Translations under genes and position numbers: made by a program | Shown here: piece by piece, positions 1-5,644 of the stretch | Numbering within the stretch: the stretch's first letter is position 1 | Layout: each line of letters opens with the position of its first letter | The notes under the pieces: model-generated | Database searches by the model: none | The model's input: the letters and a program-made list of their open reading frames with translations, nothing else | What the model was told of the DNA's origin: nothing | DNA from: CAZGSG01 sp964528095 | GTDB taxonomy: Bacteria > Bacteroidota > Bacteroidia > Chitinophagales > Chitinophagaceae | DNA length: 5,644 bases | Direction of reading: 5' to 3' | Assembly (NCBI GenBank): GCA_964528095.1 | Contig: CAZGSG010000380.1 | Location: 1 to 5,644, forward strand

Positions 1-2527
1 ATATTTCACCGTAATACCCTTTGAATTCCGGATACACAACGGGCGAATAGCCGGTGTTCGTATTATTATACAGGTTTTGCCATACATTGACAGGAGTTCC
101 CTGTAAACGATTTTTCCATTGACGCGATGGGCCTTTGCCCAGCCAGCGGCTACCAAGAACATAATTCTCCGGATAACTAAAACTGATGCCTGCAAAAGGT
201 TGATCACCGCCAATAGTATATTCATAATCCAATGTAGTCCACCCACTGGCATTGATGCTCCATTTAGTATACAACATGTTGCCGCCGCTATAGGTAAACT
301 CTACCGCTTGATTGTTTCCCTGCTTATATGTCTTACTGCTAACAACTGTCGCATTTCCTTTCACCAGCACCGGGCCATTATTAAATGATAGTACATAATC
401 ATTCGCTGTGTTTTTGGTAGTAAGAAGGTTGCCGGTCTTTTTGTCCAGCACTACACTCACTTCCCCACCCGTAAGTATATAGGTACTATCTGTTTCTTTA
501 ACAAATGCGGAATCATTTTTAACGGTCACGAGGTCTTTGATCATCGCCTCCGGTGTTTTTATACCCGAGGTCCATTTATACAGCTCTTTACCGGCAGGAT
601 CCTTTGCCACTATCACCAGGGCATCGTAATTCCTGAAATCCGCTGGAAGATTAATAGAAAGAAACCCTTTTTTTGTTGGAGCAATATCAGGTGCAGCAAT
701 GGTTCCTTTTTGTTTGACCACATACCCATTGAACCGGTCAAATGGCTTACTGTAATTGACCAGGGCCCAATGATATTCACATTGACTGGCATTGGTAAAA
801 TGAAACCGATTATCCAACGCGATCTTACCACTAAAGAGCACGGGAAGTTGCACAGGCATATCCAGACGGATAGGTGAGAATATTTCCCGCAATGCATAGA
901 AACTGCCTTCTTTCTCCCGGTGCGGTCCCAATATGCCGTCATTGGCATTCAGGCCATTTGCATCCAGTACATTATTGAGATCGGTGCGCACAATAGCTTC
1001 ATCTACCATAGCCCAGATAAAACCGCCGGCAGATTTTTGTGAACTCCAATGCAGGTTCCAGAAATCCTCCATCGCCGCACCAGCACCGCCATCATCCTGC
1101 GCATGCAAAAATTCAGTAGGCATATAGATCAGCGAATCGTTCAAAATTTTCTGTGTGCTGTAATAATCTTCATAATGATTGCAATCAATTCCATTGAACT
1201 GGTTGCCTGGCCGGTGATGCGGATGAATGACCGGTCGCTGTTGAAAATCCCATTTTACAAAATCAGCATCCAGTTCCTTATTGGTACCTCCCTCATTTCC
1301 ATTGTCCCAGAAAATGATAGAAGGATGGTTCAGATCACGGAGAACAAGTTCCTTTACCAACGGTTGTCCTGCTTTGGTTGAATAATACTTTTGCCAGCCA
1401 GCCAGTTCATTCAGCACATAGATGCCGAGAGAATCACATAACTGAAGGAATAATTTATCAGGAGGATAGTGACTGCAACGAACAGCATTCATATTCATTT
1501 CCTTTAACAACAGCACATCCATGAGTTGTTGATCATCGCTCAATGCACGCCCGGTTTCCGGCCACCAGCAATGCCGGTTGGTGCCCTTAAATTTCACCTG
1601 CGTTCCATTGATATACACGCCCATCCCAGGCCGGATCTCGATCGTACGAAAACCGAATTTCTCCCTGAGTTCATATAATTTTTTGCCTGCGGCGTCCTGC
1701 AATACTACGCTGGCTGTATAAAGGTTCGGCGTTTCTGATGTCCAGGTCTTAATAGCGGCCAGTTCTTTATCTACCAGGGTAAAACTATCTGTTTGCAAGA
1801 CTGATTTTTTAAAACTGGCAAGCGTCTTATTATTTCCATCGATAATCGTAGTAACCAGTGTAGCATTTTGTTTTAACCCCTTTGTCCATACCTGCATGGC
1901 AAATTTTCCATTTGCTTTTGCATCGATCCCTACATAATCAATATACTGCCTGGGCATGGCTTCAAGAAATACAGGGCGAAAAATGCCTCCCAATACCCAA
2001 TAATCTGCCAGGCGCTCCGCATTGTTCACACTTGCATCTGCGCTCATTTTACTAACCGTTACCTCAAGTGTATTGGTTTTATCAAAATTGACCAGGGTGC
2101 TGATATCGTATTTAAACCGGTAAAACGCCCCCTGGTGGATCGCACCGGCAAGCTGACCATTGATCTTCACTTCCGTATCGGTCATGCTGCCATCAAATAC
2201 GATATTCACCTGTTTTCCCTTCCAGCCGGCAGGTACTTTGAATTGATATTTATACATGCCTTTCTCATCATAAAACCGGCTGTTCTTTCCATTGGTTTTA
2301 TAATCCCTGCCATAGTTATAATTTCCAAAACCCTGTTGCTCCCAGCAACTCGGCACTTCTATCTTTGTCCAGTTGCCGCTGTTTCGCCCGCCTGTACAAA
2401 AGAAATCCCATTTGACAGTATGTTTGGTATCTGTACCGGAGAGATACTGGATCTCCTTTTGCTGCGCCTGTACAAGAGTAGTAGCATTTATCACAAGTAT
2501 CCAAAATAACACGACTGTTTTTTTCAT
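1..2527 (-). CDS. GH2 beta-galactosidase-like exported glycosidase (partial, C-terminus beyond left edge)
   Basis: A minus-strand frame runs open from an ATG at 2527 to the window edge, giving 842 codons without a stop. Residues 1-21 form a signal peptide (MKK start, hydrophobic core, likely cleavage VQA|QQ), which supports this start and export to the periplasm. Domains in order: sugar-binding jelly roll about 35-215 (VPSCWEQQGFG at 58-68), immunoglobulin-like domain about 217-298, TIM barrel about 300-550, a further sandwich domain, and a beta-galactosidase small-chain-like domain from about 680 (GKGP at 797-800). Catalytic residues by analogy with LacZ: acid/base E412 in WDNGNEGG and nucleophile E472 in PTEFLHA. 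NRH (317-319), RCSHYP (from 350) and GGFIW (W505) are also conserved. Retaining hydrolysis of terminal beta-galactosides is the default family reading, but other beta-sugars are possible because GH2 is multispecific. LacZ has an ETHG magnesium-site segment after its VVDEAN motif; here the equivalent stretch reads NELAGWQ. Probably 100 or more residues are missing. It is the third gene of the cluster, 31 bases after the GH43-like gene. Confidence 0.93.
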   Translation of the reverse strand, partial: MKKTVVLFWILVINATTLVQAQQKEIQYLSGTDTKHTVKWDFFCTGGRNSGNWTKIEVPSCWEQQGFGNYNYGRDYKTNGKNSRFYDEKGMYKYQFKVPAGWKGKQVNIVFDGSMTDTEVKINGQLAGAIHQGAFYRFKYDISTLVNFDKTNTLEVTVSKMSADASVNNAERLADYWVLGGIFRPVFLEAMPRQYIDYVGIDAKANGKFAMQVWTKGLKQNATLVTTIIDGNNKTLASFKKSVLQTDSFTLVDKELAAIKTWTSETPNLYTASVVLQDAAGKKLYELREKFGFRTIEIRPGMGVYINGTQVKFKGTNRHCWWPETGRALSDDQQLMDVLLLKEMNMNAVRCSHYPPDKLFLQLCDSLGIYVLNELAGWQKYYSTKAGQPLVKELVLRDLNHPSIIFWDNGNEGGTNKELDADFVKWDFQQRPVIHPHHRPGNQFNGIDCNHYEDYYSTQKILNDSLIYMPTEFLHAQDDGGAGAAMEDFWNLHWSSQKSAGGFIWAMVDEAIVRTDLNNVLDANGLNANDGILGPHREKEGSFYALREIFSPIRLDMPVQLPVLFSGKIALDNRFHFTNASQCEYHWALVNYSKPFDRFNGYVVKQKGTIAAPDIAPTKKGFLSINLPADFRNYDALVIVAKDPAGKELYKWTSGIKTPEAMIKDLVTVKNDSAFVKETDSTYILTGGEVSVVLDKKTGNLLTTKNTANDYVLSFNNGPVLVKGNATVVSSKTYKQGNNQAVEFTYSGGNMLYTKWSINASGWTTLDYEYTIGGDQPFAGISFSYPENYVLGSRWLGKGPSRQWKNRLQGTPVNVWQNLYNNTNTGYSPVVYPEFKGYYGEI

Positions 2528-2566
2528 ACGTTCTATTATTGTTATAAAAGACCGGTCGTTACCGGG
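2528..2566 (-). other. Short AT-rich intergenic junction with a small hairpin at the GH43-like stop codon
   Basis: The 31-base gap before the GH2 start is AT-rich on its start-proximal side and has no purine-rich ribosome binding site and no convincing Bacteroidota -7/-33 promoter. At 2552-2565 an inverted repeat (CCGGT, AACG loop, ACCGG on the minus strand) overlaps the TAA and is followed by TCTTTTATAA. The 5-bp stem is too short for a confident intrinsic terminator. It may slow or attenuate transcription, protect a processed mRNA end, or be chance. Confidence 0.35.
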
Positions 2567-3563
2567 CTGGCTTGAGTTTTATTTTTACCTGTTCATCCCT
2601 GTCGCAGGTGATTACCCCATTTATATAATGCAATTCCGCTACCTGTATCACACTTCTTTTATCATCAAATGAATTTTTTATCGCTGGTTTATCTTTCCTG
2701 CGCCCTGGGTGGGTGAAGTAATACACATAGGCCTTGTTATTATTGACGGTCACTTCGCAATGCCCACCAATAGCCTGGTCATCTGTACCACCACCAGGTT
2801 GTTCGAGGATACGCTCCGGTTGTTTGGTCCAGTTCAACAGGTCTGTGGACGAATACACTTCCATTCCCTTCCATGCATCAACGATCATAAAATACCTGTC
2901 CTGCCAGCGGAATGTCTTCGGTCCCTCCCCCCTGGCTGCAATTGCTTTTCCTTTATCCGTCCAGTTATACAGGTCTTTGCTATCGGCATAATAAATGGAC
3001 TTCCCATCAAGTTCATTATTATACCACATCCGCCAACTGCCATCAGGAAGTTTGTATACACTGGCATCAATCACTTTTTGATTCACCAGGCTGAGTGTAG
3101 ATTGATAGTCCCAATTGAGCAGATCACTGCTCTGCAGGTGAATGATCACCCGTGGATGATTCCAGTTGATGAAACTTCCCGGCACATACGTGAGATACAT
3201 ATGAAACACGCCTTTCTCTTCTATGATATCGGGGGCCCAGAATGTATAACCTTCATCCGGGCGGTAATTGATATTCGCTGTATCCTTATATTTCCAGTTT
3301 TGTCCGTCTGCCGATTCAGCAATCCCGATTCGGGTACCATGCACCCAGGCCACGCCACTGCTGTCATTAAGCGTGGCGCGCCGGTTGGTATAGAACATCC
3401 ACCATTTTTTTACATGTTTGTTATATACAATCACGGGATCGGCCGCCCCATGATAAACCGGATCATCATATAAAGGTTTTGTCGCTGCTTTTTGCGCGCA
3501 CAATTGTACGGATAATAAAAGCAAGAGCCAGGCTATGAGAAGAAATGGTTTACTGGATCTCAT
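2559..3563 (-). CDS. GH43-like five-bladed beta-propeller glycosidase, exported
   Basis: This complete 334-residue protein starts at an ATG and ends at TAA. Residues 1-23 form a signal peptide with a leucine-rich core (LLLLLS) and probable cleavage LCA|QKA. C22 lacks a proper lipobox because Leu is at -1, so a lipoprotein is unlikely. The rest fits a single five-bladed propeller of GH43 type. Candidate catalytic residues, assigned by GH43 motif order, are base D42 in AADP, pKa-modulating D166 in VIDASVYKLPDG, and acid E213 in RGEGP. WAPD (109-112) and GGHCE (266-270) resemble the conserved WAPD and late-blade histidine motifs of the superfamily. Repeated SSDLLNW/SKDLYNW/STDLLNW segments (145, 195, 238) mark equivalent strands of successive blades. 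GH43 enzymes invert configuration and act on arabinose, xylose or galactose linkages, but I cannot assign a subfamily or substrate. There is no appended carbohydrate-binding domain, so it is short for the family. A GH117- or GH32-like propeller is the main alternative. It begins 4 bases after the GH106 gene stops. Confidence 0.85.
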   Translation of the reverse strand: MRSSKPFLLIAWLLLLLSVQLCAQKAATKPLYDDPVYHGAADPVIVYNKHVKKWWMFYTNRRATLNDSSGVAWVHGTRIGIAESADGQNWKYKDTANINYRPDEGYTFWAPDIIEEKGVFHMYLTYVPGSFINWNHPRVIIHLQSSDLLNWDYQSTLSLVNQKVIDASVYKLPDGSWRMWYNNELDGKSIYYADSKDLYNWTDKGKAIAARGEGPKTFRWQDRYFMIVDAWKGMEVYSSTDLLNWTKQPERILEQPGGGTDDQAIGGHCEVTVNNNKAYVYYFTHPGRRKDKPAIKNSFDDKRSVIQVAELHYINGVITCDRDEQVKIKLKPAR

Positions 3564-3567
3564 AGCA
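3564..3567 (-). other. 4-base junction between the GH106 and GH43-like genes
   Basis: On the minus strand the GH106 TGA is followed by TGCT and then the ATG of the GH43-like gene. There is no room for a promoter or terminator, so the two genes are almost certainly on one mRNA, and translational coupling is likely. No Shine-Dalgarno sequence is visible in the last GH106 codons, in keeping with Bacteroidota practice. Confidence 0.75.
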
Positions 3568-5644
3568 TCATTTTAATGGCGTGAGCGTTACCGGGCCGGA
3601 TAGTCCTGATGGCAGCGGTTTCCATGCGGAAGCATCGAATAACCCATCTTTTACATTTTCCTTTTTCCTGGCGGGCATATTGGTATTATAAAATATTTTC
3701 CATGGAATATAATTACGGTCCATATAGCTGATCCTGTTGGCCATCAGGTTTGCCACAATTATTTCCAGTTTATTATTGGCCTGCAGGCTGCCGGCAGGGA
3801 TCAGTACCTGGAATACAGGCCCGATCAGTGTCGCCAGCTTTTTACCATTCAGGAATACTTCTGCCGTTTCATTTACTTTCCCAAGGTCCAACAACCAGGT
3901 ACCTGCATTATCGCCGGGTTTTTTAAATGTGGTAGTGTATTTAGCAATACCCGAAAAATTCTTTACATCATCTCCATCCAGCTCGGTCCATGAGCCCAGG
4001 TGATCGATCAGTGATCTTGCGGGAACCACGGGACCACCTTCGAGAAAATCGATTGTCCAGTCATCTTTTAACTTAATTGTTTCACCGGCTTTATCAATAT
4101 ATGGATAAAGCGTACTTTTCCTGACAGCGCTAAATGTTTGTACGATCACTGATTCATTGGGTTGCAACTGCAGTAATATTTTCGCATCGGAAGAACTTTC
4201 CCCTTTGACCTTAGCCATTCCCTTCTTACCCGTCATAGGATCAAATATGGCCGCGCAAATAAATTTTGTTTGCAAAGGCACCCATGTATCAACGGCCTTA
4301 CCCGTCGTATTTGTTATAAAATAAAATAGGCCGTCCTTATTTTTTCTCCTTGAGAATTGTAATCCTTCTTCGACCATTTTTTCCTGTTGAACAGAGGCCT
4401 TGTTTAATAAGACTTCCAGTTCACTGCTTATATAGAATTCTCCCCTGCCAAGCGATGCCATACTATATGAACCGTTTTTATCAGTTTTTTCTACCGGTAA
4501 AAATTTTAATTGGCTCAACATCTCTTTAAAACTCTTTCTTCTTGTTTCCAGGTTGTAGAAACCTGGTATATCGGCCGGCGCGTTTTTATAAAAAAGAATA
4601 GTCGCTCCTTTTGCCGCAAGCTCCAGCAGTTTTTTCATACTTGCCTCGGGTATCAATTTATTAGCAGGCAGGAGAATGGTTTTATAATTATTACCACTGC
4701 TGACTATTTTATTACCTGCCACCGCGAAATGCTGCAATTGACGGTCTGAAAAGAAATCAAACGTATATCCTTTCTCCAGCATCCATTTTGATACATGTTC
4801 AAATTCCGTTTTTTCAAAATTCCGCTCCATGCCATCGAAATGTTGCAGTAGTGTATTACCAGGTTCTGAATACCGGTCAACTATCGGGTAGTACAACAGC
4901 ACATCATTATCAGCCTTGCCTGTTTGTAAAAACGACTGAGACCGGGTGATATAACTGTTCAGCGCATGAAAATCCTTCCACTGTGGATTGGTAGGCTGAA
5001 AATGTACTGCCGCGTAAAATAACCAGCCTGGCCATGGCGCGTCTTTGGGAGAATATTCTGTACCGTGATAAAAAATATGATTCACCCCACCAATAAAATA
5101 AAGATCGATCGCTTTTTTTACATCGCCCCAGGATGAGAGAAAATGTTCATTGAGCCAGGTAGCCGATTCAGAGGATACCAATTGTTTGCCCGAGACATTT
5201 GCAGCAGAAGTAGCAAACTTGAAACGAAGTATTTCTGTTCCTTCCGTTTCGGGAATATCCACTACACTGTACAGGTCCAAAGTATTGGCTGGCGAACCGT
5301 GCGACTGGTTACGCAGCATCGCACTTTTACCCACACCCCATTTTTTCCATCCCATGGTGAAATGTTCCAATAATAATTCATCGATCACTGAACGATAATC
5401 ATAGATTACCCGGCTATTAGTGACAGCATCGGCTTTTCCAAAAAGAGCAGGCAATTGTTCCCGGAGATCATATCCTTTTCTTTGTTTGAATTCAGCAAAC
5501 AATTGTGGCGTCCAGTTCGCCTGTCCCCTTGCATCATCCACTTCATAACTATCATTAAAAAAAGCGCGCAGGTAAGAAATATCATGCCCTTTGAAAGCTG
5601 TATCAAATCGTTTAAAATAATTTTTTACTGCTGTTGCTGAAAAT
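3568..5644 (-). CDS. GH106 alpha-L-rhamnosidase-like protein (partial, N-terminus beyond right edge)
   Basis: The frame is open from the window edge to a TGA at 3568-3570, giving 691 codons. A GTG at 5539-5541 could be called as a start, but coding clearly continues upstream of it through LRAFFNDSYE, so it is an internal valine. Residues here are numbered from the edge. GH106 hallmarks are FFNDSYE (28-34), GYDL followed by LPALFG (57-69), SSESATW (157-163), GGVNHIFYHG (185-194), YSP and PGW (to 207), and a DVLLYYP strand near 247-253. Residues about 320-350 form a Rossmann-like alpha/beta segment. A galactose-binding-like beta-sandwich follows at about 545-640 (VNETAEVFLNGK), and the protein ends with SGLSGPVTL. 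E34 and E159 are the best candidate catalytic glutamates, inferred from position and conservation. GH106 enzymes release alpha-L-rhamnose by inversion, mainly from pectic glycans. Full-length members are usually near 900-1100 residues, so several hundred residues, including any signal peptide, are missing. It is the first visible gene of the cluster. Confidence 0.88.
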   Translation of the reverse strand, partial: FSATAVKNYFKRFDTAFKGHDISYLRAFFNDSYEVDDARGQANWTPQLFAEFKQRKGYDLREQLPALFGKADAVTNSRVIYDYRSVIDELLLEHFTMGWKKWGVGKSAMLRNQSHGSPANTLDLYSVVDIPETEGTEILRFKFATSAANVSGKQLVSSESATWLNEHFLSSWGDVKKAIDLYFIGGVNHIFYHGTEYSPKDAPWPGWLFYAAVHFQPTNPQWKDFHALNSYITRSQSFLQTGKADNDVLLYYPIVDRYSEPGNTLLQHFDGMERNFEKTEFEHVSKWMLEKGYTFDFFSDRQLQHFAVAGNKIVSSGNNYKTILLPANKLIPEASMKKLLELAAKGATILFYKNAPADIPGFYNLETRRKSFKEMLSQLKFLPVEKTDKNGSYSMASLGRGEFYISSELEVLLNKASVQQEKMVEEGLQFSRRKNKDGLFYFITNTTGKAVDTWVPLQTKFICAAIFDPMTGKKGMAKVKGESSSDAKILLQLQPNESVIVQTFSAVRKSTLYPYIDKAGETIKLKDDWTIDFLEGGPVVPARSLIDHLGSWTELDGDDVKNFSGIAKYTTTFKKPGDNAGTWLLDLGKVNETAEVFLNGKKLATLIGPVFQVLIPAGSLQANNKLEIIVANLMANRISYMDRNYIPWKIFYNTNMPARKKENVKDGLFDASAWKPLPSGLSGPVTLTPLK

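Noticed and set aside
119..1381. Several plus- and minus-strand ORFs of 60-111 codons (for example 119-388, 613-948, 1049-1381)
   Set aside because: All lie inside the continuous GH2 reading frame, which has a signal peptide, conserved catalytic motifs and no interruption over 842 codons. They are shadows in other frames.
2135..2672. Plus-strand ORFs spanning the GH2 start and the GH43-like end
   Set aside because: They cross the junction of two well-supported minus-strand genes, show no recognisable domain, and have no promoter or ribosome binding signal of their own.
2709..3473. Long plus-strand ORF of 254 codons, antisense to the GH43-like gene
   Set aside because: Its codons lie in exact register with those of the minus-strand gene, so its openness follows from the codon use of the real gene. 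The translation shows no recognisable domain, and the minus-strand protein has clear family motifs throughout.
3541..3563. Possible lipoprotein signal (Cys22) in the GH43-like protein
   Set aside because: The residue before the Cys is Leu and the one before that Gln, which does not match a lipobox. Ordinary signal peptidase cleavage after Ala23 fits better.
3788..3797. Ten-base perfect palindrome CTGCCGGCAG
   Set aside because: It lies inside the C-terminal beta-sandwich of the GH106-like gene, is not repeated, and is easily explained by chance and codon use.

Overview
The window is one continuous minus-strand cluster of three carbohydrate-active enzyme genes. Transcription runs from high to low coordinates: a GH106 alpha-L-rhamnosidase-like gene (3568 to the right edge, N-terminus missing), a GH43-like five-bladed beta-propeller glycosidase (2559-3563, complete), and a GH2 beta-galactosidase-like gene (left edge to 2527, C-terminus missing). 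The junctions are 4 and 31 bases, and almost every base is coding on the minus strand. I see no RNA genes, mobile elements, CRISPR arrays or phage sequence.

The likely source is a member of the Bacteroidota. The GH2 protein closely resembles a GH2 type I know from many Bacteroidota. Both visible N-termini have short signal peptides ending in A-Q, as is frequent in that phylum. No clear Shine-Dalgarno sequence precedes either visible start, and the gene content looks like part of a polysaccharide utilization locus (PUL). Base composition looks moderate, slightly AT-rich by eye. A Chitinophagaceae/Sphingobacteria-type soil organism is plausible, but that is only an impression.

The three enzymes probably work together on one rhamnose-containing glycan. 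GH106 would remove alpha-L-rhamnose, the GH2 enzyme terminal beta-galactose (or a related beta-sugar), and the GH43-like enzyme perhaps arabinose, xylose or galactose. Signal peptides on the second and third proteins place them outside the cytoplasm, probably in the periplasm. Pectic rhamnogalacturonan side chains or arabinogalactan are reasonable substrate guesses. No SusC/SusD pair, sugar transporter or regulator lies in the window, so the PUL assignment and the substrate are inferred.

The enzymes belong to known families. The least certain, and therefore most interesting, member is the GH43-like protein, whose subfamily and activity cannot be read from the sequence.
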